Assembly: GCA_029948255.1 (NCBI GenBank) | Contig: JALIZF010001563.1 | Span: forward strand, 248,001 to 312,000 | Length of the DNA stretch: 64,000 nucleotides | DNA from: Telmatactis stephensoni | Lineage: Eukaryota; Cnidaria; Anthozoa; Actiniaria; Isophelliidae | Reading direction: 5' to 3' | Shown: positions 1 through 11,600 of the stretch, piece after piece | Position numbering within the stretch: position 1 is the stretch's first letter | Layout: each line of letters begins with the position of its first letter | Program-made: the position numbers and the translations under genes | Notes under the pieces: generated by a model | Told to the model about the DNA's origin: nothing | Seen by the model: only the letters and a program-made list of their open reading frames with translations | Database searches by the model: none

Positions 1-130
1 CAATATTTCTTTCCCCTTTTTTACATTTGTATAGACAGACTTGGATTTTGCCTCTTGTCTGACAAATTACTTATGTACTAAGAAAATCATTTGCAGCCTT
101 GATAATGGTATTACATTAATATGAGTATCC

Positions 131-199
131 GGCTCTTTAGGGGAGGGGAGGGGAGGGAAAGGGTTGTACCTTCCCTCCCCTCCCCTCCCTTAAAGGGCC
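131..199. repeat. G-rich/C-rich perfect-like hairpin
   Basis: Positions 131-160 and 170-199 are an inverted repeat with about one mismatch in the core. The left arm carries four GGGG/GGG runs separated by single A residues, the right arm the matching C runs. Either strand could form a hairpin, and the G strand could form a quadruplex. Confidence 0.8.
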
Positions 200-252
200 T
201 GACACTAAGACATTTTCTAATGAAAATATAAGAGTGGAAGGTCATTACTTAC

Positions 253-722
253 CCCCTGTTAGTAGTGGACATCAAAGATTGTGCAAGGAAAACAAAGAAA
301 GAAGACAATAATTTGGGTTAGTGATTTTGCACCAAATAATAAGTGCAATCTTCATTTTTAACAGCATACTTACCCCCTGATAGTTCAATCAAGTTTCAAG
401 GAAAATATGAAAAGAAAAAAAATATGTCAGTGTAAATGTGATGTTATGAGGTCAAAATGAAATTCATGGAATGTAGGTGTTAAATACTTACGAACTAACA
501 ATGATTGTGCATGATCAGCATGGGGAGAGAGGAAAAAACATTTTATTAGTTTGCTATTAATTCCACATTAACATTTTCTTCAATGAAAATTTTGATTTCA
601 AATTATTGACTGCAGTCACTTACCACATCTATGATCTTCATTTTTCCAACGTGAAAGTTAAATAAAGTTGAGGTTAGTATGAGGAAGTTGAATAAATGGG
701 AATAAATGAAAATACTTACCGG
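253..722 (-). CDS. Chain of five putative microexons continuing the RING gene
   Basis: On the minus strand five perfect GTAAGT donors (plus-strand ACTTAC at 714, 618, 486, 368 and 247) each lie 3-12 nt after an AG. The implied exons are 720-722 (CCG), 624-635 (12 nt), 492-494 (TTC), 374-376 (GGG) and 253-255 (GGG), separated by introns of 84, 129, 115 and 118 nt. Upstream of each acceptor 54 to 107 nt are free of any other AG, and a TACTAAC branch-point-like motif sits at 673-679. All exons are multiples of three in phase 0 and would add P, IIDV, F, G, G after the HEG of the main exon, which resembles the H-x-G-x-P-x-x-x-D ... G stretch of CHORD-like zinc domains. For the 12-nt exon a 5-nt alternative exists. 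No transcript was seen. Confidence 0.45.
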
Positions 723-1083
723 CTGTTGGTTACACATGCAGTAAAAGTAAGTTCATGAAATTAGAAAGATACCAATAATTAGTATGCTATTAAATTTCAA
801 AAAATTATACCAAGTTTCCAAATGCAACAGTAAACTGCACCCTTAATATTAGTCCTCAAGCAACATGCATTCATGAATTGCTGGGTTTCAAACAGCTGGT
901 CAATGTTTGACCCCCATGACCATGTGCTCTCAACCAGAGAATTCTCTATTCAAAACTTGTCTTTCAGCTGATAAAAGTTCCAGCAAGATTGAGAATGATG
1001 TCATATGAAACCTAGCAAATTATACATGTTGCTTATGCATGCCCAGTCTCATTAATTGGGCCCCTTGCCAGGACCTTGGAAGA

Positions 1084-1100
1084 GGGGGGGGGGGGGGGGG
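1084..1100. repeat. Poly-G run
   Basis: Seventeen consecutive G residues in the intron between the main exon and the microexons of the RING gene. The rest of 723-1593 shows no gene or recognisable repeat. Confidence 0.9.
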
Positions 1101-1593
1101 CTTTTTGCTGCTTAATGTATTGACAAATTAATTTTTGATATTCAGTTTATCAACTTAATATTGACAACTTAATATTTACATTGTAATTAATGTGATTTTC
1201 ATTGGACAAAGCAGGTTGAAAAAAAAAATTATGTGGCATAAAGCTAAGGCTATCCATTTTCATCAATTGCAAATTAATATGAGCATTGATATTAAGAGTT
1301 GTCAAAAGATGGAAGAGGAATGGGGTTTGTTTAAACATTTGAACCACCTCTGGTGACGGGTATAGCAATGTCTTACTATGACACGACCTATGACACTGGT
1401 TTTGTGTATGTTGCTTGACGTGGAGGCATATATGTTAGAAAAGACCTGGAAACTGTGGGCATCAATGCAACACAAGCCGAGACTGTAGCACAAGACCGGA
1501 AGAAATGGAGTACACTGTCTTGTCGCCCTATGCGCAGAACAGCGTGGGAGGAACTAAGTCTAAGTAAGTGTGCATTATTTATTAGTTACATAC

Positions 1594-2538
1594 CCCCTCA
1601 TGCCACTGACAAGCTAGATTATGATTGCCCTCCTCAACAAACAGCTTTTTGCAATTCATGCACAACATTGCACCATCTGGAGATGCTGGAGCACTACTTC
1701 TGCTTGATCTCAGCCTGCCTGAATAAGTGCTGAGCCTACTGAGAGATGTTGAAGCTCCTTCTTCTTCCATTCTGCTTGGACTTGGGCTGCGTGATACAGG
1801 CCTGTTTGGGTTCATTCGATAAATTGCAGACCATAACTTGCTTTTCTCCATTTCTCTCTCATTCAGTGTTCTTTTTAGTGCCTCTTGGTCAACTAATTTC
1901 TTGTGTTCTTTGACTAAGGCAGCCATTTCTCTTCTCTTCTGTACAATCATATGAAGATTTCTCTTCATCCCACATTTAGTAACTAACTGATGCGTCCTCA
2001 GGTTCAAAAACTGTGTTTGAAACCCACAATTTTCACACTCGGTAAATCTATAATCACAAACACTAAAATGCTGTGGTAAATCTCGCCGTCGAACTTTCTT
2101 AGAGCAGCCAGCGTTTGAACACAACGTAAAAGTAAGGGGGCATTCATTGCTTAAATGGTTCTGTAAGTCACCGACTGTAACTGCCATTTCACAACCCTTT
2201 GTACAGTTCATCTTTAGTTGTTCATAACGTTTCAACCACGGTTTCTCCAACTGTTTCTTTCCATCTCCCATTGGAGATCCACAAACAGGACATTTGAGTC
2301 TTTTCTTTAGTCTTTTGTTGAAGCATCGTGTACACAAAATGTGCGAGCAACTGGTTACTAGGGGCAAAAGGAGGACTTTGCGACAGCTTGGGCACAGAAA
2401 TTCTTGAGGAACACTGTAATCGAAATTCTCTAAATCAATCCCCATGTTGTCTTGACCACCACTTTGGTATTTGACGACTTCTTTATCATTTGATATCACA
2501 AAACTCGGAATACTTGAAATGTTTTCAAACAATATCAT
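1594..2538 (-). CDS. RING/TRAF-type zinc-finger protein (NRDP1/RNF151-like), main coding exon
   Basis: Likely E3 ubiquitin ligase. The 315-codon exon encodes a C3HC4-type RING (residues about 49-86: CPSC, CSHILC, CPVC), then two or three TRAF-type Cys/His fingers (about 110-175), a basic coiled-coil-like stretch, a Ser/Pro/Arg-rich linker, and a C-terminal C-x2-C-x3-F ... NHNLACQWHEG motif that looks like the first half of another zinc-binding module. The open frame reaches 2547 only through a GTG; the first ATG is at 2538. A second ATG at 2445 (protein start MGIDLENFDYSV) has A at -3 and G at +4 and resembles the N-terminus of NRDP1/RNF41, so it may be the real start. The frame reads three codons past position 1594 to a stop, but GAGGGG|GTATGT there is a good splice donor, so the protein probably continues leftwards. 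RING identity is firm; orthology is not. Confidence 0.85.
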
Positions 2539-2643
2539 GATATCCACTAGGCGTTCCTAGTTAGCCGAGAGCAAGACTGGAAGTAGTATTACCAGTCTCT
2601 CCCTTCCAATTGGAGGTCAAAAAGTTTGCTCTGATTTGCTCAG
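2539..2643. promoter_or_regulatory. Candidate bidirectional promoter between the RING gene and HAGH
   Basis: Only 105 bp separate the first ATG of the minus-strand RING gene from the ATG of plus-strand HAGH, so both 5' leaders and their promoter elements must lie here or overlap the neighbouring coding sequence. There is no clear TATA box. A GGAAGT ETS-like core occurs around 2579-2584. Promoter function is inferred from geometry alone. Confidence 0.45.
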
Positions 2644-5600
2644 ATGTTGCGTGTTTGCAGTAAAGTTTTGAAGTATTCTAACAGTTTGTTGCCTCTTTAC
2701 AGAGTACGACCTTGCAGTGCAATTACTAGCAGCATCAGAAAAGGTTAGAGAAGTCAAACTTGGGTTGTGATTTTGTGAAATCCAACACCTGAAAGACAGT
2801 TAGTTGCAGGATTTGTACTTCATTTAACTTCATTGAGGGCATCCCCCAAGGGACGGTTCTTTATTTTAGCTGAAGTTATAATTAGTGATATCAAAGCAGA
2901 AAGTCATAGTTGAATTTATGTGCATAAATTAATGATGGACTTGCAAACAATAAGTAAAATCTGCATATACAAAGAGGTCACAATAGGCAATATGCACTTG
3001 CAAAGCACTCTGGGAGTTGGAGTCCAGCAAAAATCTAACAACGATTTCTAGCAACTAACAAGCATTTTGTAACATTTTAGTTTTCTAATGCTAAAATACT
3101 TGCATTTTCTGTAAAGAAGTGACAAAGAGAGATGGTATACAGTTGACTCGCCTGAAGGTTAATTCGCCCGGTACTAAGTCGCCCGGAAAATCGTCGCTTC
3201 GCCCGGACTCATGTAGTAAACTCGCCCGATACCCTCGCCCGATGCGAAAAATCGCATCTATTCAGTTAGTTTTTGTCTTTTTTACATACTAGATAAACTC
3301 ATCTATATTTCTAAAGTTATTATTTTTGTTTTGGAATAGTTTCTCAACAGAAAATAGGACTCAAATTCAGAGGTCGAACCGACGCGGACTCGCAGCTAGT
3401 GCTTGATGATTTGATTGCTCGAGTAGCTTTGACCTGATCCTGATCGACTCAAATCCGTTCAAGAATCCTATATATTATGCAGAAGGAATCCTAAATAAAC
3501 TGTGCTTATTTCTGCGGGAATGAAAAAGTGCAGTACTCAGTTTCCCATCATGCTTTGTTCTAGAAATTGGCACAATGCACATTGCCTATTAAATGAAAAT
3601 TTGTAAATGTGTAATATTAATGCGGGTGTGTATTTTTATGAGTCATTTTATGGATAGCATGAAGTGCAATAAATTTATTGAGCATATTTTCTGATTGGCA
3701 TTGGCCAATGGAGGACAATAGGATCCAATGTTTTCATCTGTTCATTGAAAATTAATATGTGCATTAATATTCAGAGTCATCAATATGGTTGCATATTTGC
3801 ACATTTTTTGGCCTTATTGCTGTTGCTCCAAAGTGTGCACTCATTTTTAGTATGATTATTTAGTAGGTCTCCAGGCATGTATTTAATTTTAATACTTTTT
3901 CAGGGCTTCAATATCATTGTGTGCATACTTCCTTCCACATAGATAGGCCTTCCACATAGAAAGTTGTATGATGCTGTGATGGGATTGTGTCTGCTTTTAT
4001 AAAATCCAACACGTGAAGCCTTTGATCTCATTTGGGCAGTCATGCATGAACTCTACTCCTATTAAATATCTCCAGTATTGTTTTTGTCAGACAGGTTTTC
4101 TTACTCAATATCATTATTAATGATAATCTTACAATTTTTGCTATATAGAAGCTGTAAGACTGTTTGCTATATCTTCCCACAATACAAGTCACTCACAGCA
4201 AATTGTAATATCACAAGAAGACATGAAAGTCAGAATTCTTCCAGCCTTATCAGATAACTACATGTACCTTTTGATTGATGAAAAGACTAAGGAAGCTGCT
4301 ATTGTAGACCCTGTAGAACCAAAAAAGGTACAGTATAATAATTGAGGATGTCACCCCTTTAGGGTGGCATGGTTCGCCGAGCAGTTAGAGCTGCTGGCCT
4401 TTCACCGCTGTGGTCCAGGTTCGAGTCCCAGCTCGAGCGTCTGGATCATATGTGAACTGAGTTTGTTTGATGTGTTCTTCTCTTACCATGCCATGAGGGT
4501 TTTTTCTCCAGTTTTTCCTCCCTCAGCCAAAATCAACGTGTGAGTTGAGTGACTATTTGCAAAATATTTGATGTAGAGGTAGTGAGTGTGAGAGTACAGT
4601 GTCCCCCAATTAGTGCACGAGCACTAAAAGAATAAATATTAAACAGTTATTATTATTATTATTATATTGTTAAATGTATGCTCTGGTGCCAAAGGTTTGT
4701 GATGGTACCTTGTCAAAAATGCTTACTGTAACTTTACAGTCGAACTAAGAAAACCCTTAACACCTGAAATATATGTATGGAATGTTCATAGTGTTGTAAA
4801 TAATATTCTGAAAGCTCTGGAAGCTGCACCTGAAACAACAGGCTGATCACTCTTGCACCAAAACTATTTGTTATTTACACTTGTAGTTTAAACTTGATTT
4901 TTGTGTTATTGTGTAGTTCCAGAAAATATTCCATGATACCTCCACCATGGAGGGAATTGGAAATTCTGGAATGGTGGAGGGTCAGAAAAAGAACAAAATC
5001 ACAGAGTTTGTATGGAAGAAAAATGGAAGTTCCAGAGGATAGGGGGTCCATTTACAAATTCCTTCTGTGGTAGGGGCATATGGATGTTTTCTGGAACTAC
5101 TCATTGTATGTCAAGAAATTAGATTCACAAACACTCCTGGCATATTTTAGGTGTTGATTAAAATCTTAGTTTACAGTACATGTAAATGCATGTCTCTAAA
5201 ACTGAGTGTGTAAAACTCAGAGTTTGCCTCTTAAAAGTCTGAACAATTTTTGTTTGTTTGTTTATCTCTAGGTGGTATCAGCAGTTCAGTCAGAGAATGT
5301 GAAATTAACAACAGTCTTGACAACCCACCATCATTGGTATGATGATAGAACAGATATGTGTATGACTGTGAATTCTCACGGCATAAGCCAGAGTGTGGTG
5401 ATGTGGTCTTCATTATGTATAAAACATTTGTCTGAATATTCTTTCTGTAATCATTCTATTCAAAATTCATTTCCATAGTAATGTTGTAGATATTATGCAT
5501 TCAGGGTGTAATCCATCGCATCAGTGTGACAAACCTTTAGAGGATTCATTGTGCTTTTAAGTCAGATCTGAGCCAGTGAAAGAGCTTTAAAATTTACTCT

Positions 5601-8600
5601 GACAAAGGGCCAAGACTCAAAACCTCAGTTAGTTCTCTCTCTATTTATACAGTGTTAAAAATTTCCATTCATCCCTTGCATTTTAAGTTGTATTTTTAAA
5701 CACTGATGCAGTGCAAGCTAGTTCTCTCATTTAAGTCTCCTTTTATACTTTGAAATGTCTAGTTGCAAGTACACTGTACAGTGTCAAATTACAAATGTAA
5801 GTGAGCATACCACTGACCCAACCTCTGATCTTGAACTACAGCACAATCATGTTCTTTGACTAGGCTTTCTAACATGTCACATTACACTTATACCAGAGTG
5901 TCCCTCCTATCTTACTGTACACCACTAGTAATGACAGATAAAATATGATAATATTCCATAACCATGTCTTATGTATTGGCTTTTTACAGTCATATGAAAT
6001 CAACTCCTATTAATTTTAGTATCATTGATATATTGTTGTACCACAGTAATGTTTTGTTAATAGTCTTATTACAGCGCGAAGCTCAAAACTGTGACCAGAA
6101 TTAATGTATTCACATTCTTTTGTCTTCCCATCCTCCAATTAGCCCTTAGATAAGAGATAAGATAAGTCAGAGATCCTCAGATACTGATTGGATAATTGCT
6201 CTTTCAATAGAATGTGAATATATTATAGTTGACTTTGGGCTGTAATGCACCTGATAAAGACACTAATACTATTATTACAAATTAATGTCACTTATTGCTC
6301 ATAAAAATATCCATTCTTCCATGACATATGGTTTGTGCACATTGAATTTACAGCTTCATACCCATTGAAACTGAAAAATTCTGAATGCCTTATTAATACC
6401 ACTACTTAATCAAACACCTGAAATTTGCAATAGTACAATTTCCTTTTTATCTGACATTGATGAGATCAAGGGCACTAGAACCATGAAATTGAGCTTATTA
6501 TTAAGCTGGGATCATTGATAATAAACAAAGTTTTACTTAACTCAAATGTCACTTGTTATGTAGTAATTGTAGTAATATTTTGCTGCTTATAAGCCTTCAA
6601 TTGCCTTCTTTACCGCTCAACGATCCAACGAACAGTTGTATACTACGATTGTTCACCGCTGTACCGCCTGTACCAGCCAACGCCGTCGCGACAGTTGTTA
6701 TTGATTAACTGATAAATTGAACTAAGTTGCCTCTTTACACCAAAAGGGTTAGGGGTAGGAAACAACTAGCGGCTCCTTTGACCATTCGTCTGCCTGGATA
6801 ATTGGATTAAGTTGGCAGTACCTAGGGCAATTTGTTCACTCAACGATGACGGATTAACCTACGTCGGTTGAGTAATCGTACGCCGAAGTTGGCTTGGCAA
6901 AACGTCGGGATTTGAAAAACGATCCCGTCGCGATGACAGGTCGTGCTCTGTTTTGAAACGGTTTATTAGTTGTCCTGCTGTAACCATCTCTGTCATTCAT
7001 TGCTCTATTCCGTCAAAATCCGATCAACGTACAAGAAACTGTACAAAACTCTAGTAGGTATTTTAATTTAATATCCCGTTTCATATAGATGCCAGTACTA
7101 TTAGAACCACAAACGGCAAGTAATGACCAGTAATCTATTACTGTCAACTACGAATACCGAGGAACCCCAATTTTGCTCCTCCAAGGGTGGGATCAGTGAG
7201 AGTGCCAGACTTGATGGTCTCCAGAGAAAGAGTACTATTGGTGGTGGTTTTGAAGATGTTTTCCTCTCCCTGGTATATCAAATAGTCGTAGTAATAGCTA
7301 GCTTATTTATGGAGCCCGTTACAGCAGGACAACTAATAACCCGTTTCAAAAGAGAGTACGACCTGTCATCGCGACGGGATCGTTTTTCAAATCCCGACGT
7401 TTTGCCAAGCCAACTTCGGCGTACGATTACTCAACCGACGTAGGTTAATCCGTCATCGTTGAGTGAACAAATTGCCCTAGGTACTGCCAACTTAATCCAA
7501 TTATCCAGGCAGACGAATGGTCAAAGGAGCCGCTAGTTGTTTCCTACCCCTAACCCTTTTGGTGTAAAGAGGCAACTTAGTTCAATTTATCAGTTAATCA
7601 ATAACAACTGTCGCGACGGCGTTGGCTGGTACAGGCGGTACAGCGGTGAACAATCGTAGTATACAACTGTTCGTTGGATCGTTGAGCGGTAAAGAAGGCA
7701 ATTGAAGGCTTATAAGCAGCAAAATATTACTACAATTACTACATAACAAGTGACATTTGAGTTAAGTAAAACTTTGTTTATTATCAATGATCCCAGCTTA
7801 ATAATAAGCTCAATTTCATGGTTCTAGTGCCCTTGATGTGATTTGCTGTATCTATTTCAAAAGAAGACTGACAATACATATCTTCAGGGATCATGCTGGT
7901 GGCAATGTTGAGTTGGTGTCACTTGTCCAAGGACTGACAGTCTGTGGTGGTGATGATAGAATTGGTGCATTGAACAGAAAGGTTTCTCATGGAGATAAAT
8001 TCACGGTATAAAGTATATACTAGCTATTTCAAAAATGGTTGACGTGGCGGGTGGCAAATGGCAATCAGTGATTGGTGATTGCACGACCGAAAGAAAATCT
8101 GGGGTAACAAGAGTAAAATTAATTAAATATCCAAGCAATGCAGGTACCATGCAGTAAAGACCTTATTGGTAAAAGTGGTTGATAGGCGATTCATATCTCC
8201 ATGCTAGATATAGTGGTCTAATAGCATGACCACAGTTCCTTTTGGTCGTACAATCTCCAATCGCCATTCGCCCCATTGACCTTTTCTGAAATAGCTATAT
8301 ATAGTGAAGACTATAGGAGGAGCTCTTACATTATTGAATTACATTATATTAGCATATGTCTGTGCATAACTTGATTAGGTTTGTGAATTACATCTGGAAT
8401 GAATGCTCCCCTTTTTCTGTTTACTCATGATGTTCAAACTAATCAAAGATTCCCTTGCTATTGTATTTGTTTTAAGCGCATGCAAGTAGCTGTTTTCAGC
8501 TCAGTGCTGAAAGTGAGTGATTGCACTGTCAAAGCATTCATATTTTTAAACATTTTAGGCACACACTTGAAAGCAGGCAAGCAGCGAGCAGTTGAACGGC

Positions 8601-11600
8601 AAGCAGTGAAGCAGGCACACAGTGTGACAATTTTTTGGCATGCATAGTTTTCTCCCTTGTTTCTGCCTCTGTTAATTTTCTAGTATGTGTAAAGTAGAGC
8701 TCTGCCTTCACAGGCCAAGAAGCTCTGCTACTAAAACTATTGAACAGATTTCATATGAGTGTGAAATGGGCAGTGCTGAACCAATACTGTGGCCTCAGTA
8801 CTGTGATGTCTGTAAAAGCATTCAAAATTCCTGCTGTAACATGCTGTGGTCACACTGTTCTCACAGTCATACAATCTATTTAATAAGTTATGGTCATAAA
8901 AATTAATATTCTTAAAACATTTTTACTAGTATTTATTCGTTGATAGGTTGGTCATCTCAACGTTAAATGTCTGTTTACCCCATGCCATACTAGTGGACAT
9001 ATCTGTTATCTTGTTAGTGGTGATGATGATAAACCTAGTGCAGTTTTTACAGGTATGATGGTATACTGTATCTAAGGTCAGGTTCCACAAAAAAGGAATA
9101 ACGTGTTTTCAATCAATCAATTCAACAACAGAATCTCCAAAAGATAAAAATAATTTGTTTTCTAGATAGAATATTGAAAGCGGCTGTAATGGCTGATGTC
9201 TAAGAAAATGCATAGATTGTGTTGGATTGTCTTGTGCTCTTTATTGGTCCGTCATCTTGACTTTTCCTCCATACACAGCACAGGGTTCCCACCAACTACA
9301 AAGGGATCCCAACCACACTAACTAGTACAGCGGCTTGGCACTATGAAAAATCTAGGAGAAAATATTAAGGACAGTTGAAGTGCCTGGTTGCTGCACCAAT
9401 ACCACAATATAGTATCAATACCCACAATCATTATTCCAGCTGACTTGATAGCTCAGTTCGAGGTAGAGCACTGGACATGTATCCCATGGGTCAGGGGTTC
9501 GAGTCCCACTTGAGCCAGGGATTTTTCCCCCTTTCTCTCATAGGGCGTGCAACCAGGCACTTCAACTTTCCTTATTTCTCATATAATTTATTTTCTATTT
9601 GTGTTACATTTCAGGTGATACATTATTCAGTGCAGGGTGTGGCCGATTTTTTGAAGGCAACCCACAACAAATGTACAATGCACTCATAGAAATCTTGGGA
9701 AGTCTTCCTAGTGAAACAGTAAGTACATTGCTGTGAGTTTCAACATGTTGCTGCAGCAATGTTCTTAATGTTTTTAATTCATGCCAAGAACAGGCCATCT
9801 TCATGTTTGAATTTGAGTGGGTGCATGCTGCCATCTTAACTCATGTGATGTTTCTCAGTTGAGTTATGGGCCAAAAGCAATGATTCTTTGTTTACATAAC
9901 AAAATACCAACCATGAAACATCATCAAATCCAAGATGGCAGTACTCATGAAATTCAAGCATGAAAATGGCTAGTATTTGGCATTGGTTAAAATTACTGAA
10001 ACATCCTTTTTTAATATGCCTGAATGAAATTTAGGCAAAGTCAAAACCAAGACAATGCATGCTGCTCAGCAGTTATACCAATCATGCTTGGGGAGAGAGC
10101 TGGTTGCTTTGCATTGAAAGTTTCCCCCCTCCCCCCTCCCACCTGTGGGTTAATTGGTAGGTTTCTAAACAGGTAAGTACACACTCCACTGATTTTCAGT
10201 GTGACGGGTACTGGTAGTGAGGTGTGGCCCAGTTGCCATGGTTACCTCCCTACATGGGTGTGGTCCAACGCAACCTGCTCTTGCCCTGCTACCTAACGCC
10301 AACTCCTTTGTTGATGAGTTTTAATGATAGGTTTTCAAACTAGTATAGATTTACTCAAATTTTAAAAGATTATTCTTGGAGTAATCAAGGTTTCAAAAGC
10401 TAATGGCTTTTGTCCATTTGTGTAAAGGCCATATCTTGGTTTTACTTTCTTTAACCACAGCTAATTTTTCCTACTAGAATGTTTATTGTGGACATGAGTA
10501 CACTGTTCGAAACCTACAATATGCCCAACATGTAGAACCTGACAACCCACATATCAAAGAGAGAATAGCATGGGCTCAGGTATGGTTTCAGTTCATTAGA
10601 TTTTGATTATTAGTATTATTGTGGTGGAATACTTGGGGTTTTAGAAGTTATTTAGGAAAACCTGCATGCTCACATGGTAATAAAATATAGTGAAGAGTGT
10701 AAGAAAACCTGAGTGCTAAGCTGCAATTAAACTTGGAGACAAATCCTGGCTGTAGATAGATACACCTACCAGACCCTACCAGTGAAAAGGAGTGAAAAGT
10801 AGCCAAAAATACGACTTTTGGAATCAGGTTTTTTGGTTTAAGACAATTCCGATTTTAAACAAACAAACCACCAAGAGCATGAAAATAAATTATTTAGTTA
10901 TTCTGAACAGTGAGGTTTTCAAGATTTTCATTTCTTGCAGGAACAAGATGACCCTATAATCTGTCCCCTAATCTGCCTTCCAGCCCAGAAATATTATCGT
11001 ACATTGTGTACAATGCACTACAATTATCTCGCATTTACTTTCTGATAAACTAAAAAACAGATTTCCTAAAAAGCCATTTGGCGATGATAGTAATTGATTT
11101 TGGTCTCTCTATTTATAGAAACCTCATTAGTATAAAATGTCTAAGGGCAGTTGTTATTTTTATAGTAAAACGGAACGTTGATTTGACGCGGTGACTGGAG
11201 TTTGATTATAAAATCTAAGGCCTATAATTTGAAAACGTGTTTAAATTACAGGCTCAGAAAAATCCTGCACGACCTATGACTGACCGGTGCATAGATTCGC
11301 AAATTAAAAAGCTGTTATTCTGCTGTTTTTGTAAGATAATTTTGTTTGCTCCATACCAATTTGTAATGAGCCCAACCTGAGGCAAATCAAGACATCTCAA
11401 TCCAAAAACAAGCTGTTGATGTGCAGCATTTTCTTAAAACAAATTACGTTTGGGCGCCTGTAGGTCGATGTTGTGGTCAGCAAATTGCCAAATGTGATCT
11501 TTTGTCCATCGTGATTATAAGTTATTGACCATCTAGAAAACAAATTACTAGTACAAACGAATCTCTGTAAAGGTTTGCCGCTTAATGAGGATTTAAAACA

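Noticed and set aside
1455..1733. Plus-strand 92-codon ORF
   Set aside because: It overlaps the minus-strand RING exon in antisense and has no features of its own.
7123..7443. 106-codon ORF as a possible transposase
   Set aside because: It runs from the spacer into the inverted arm and has no recognisable catalytic motif.
9439..9517. Functional tRNA gene
   Set aside because: A and B boxes are present but I could not pair a convincing acceptor stem; SINE or pseudogene is likelier. The same applies at 4361 and 62366.
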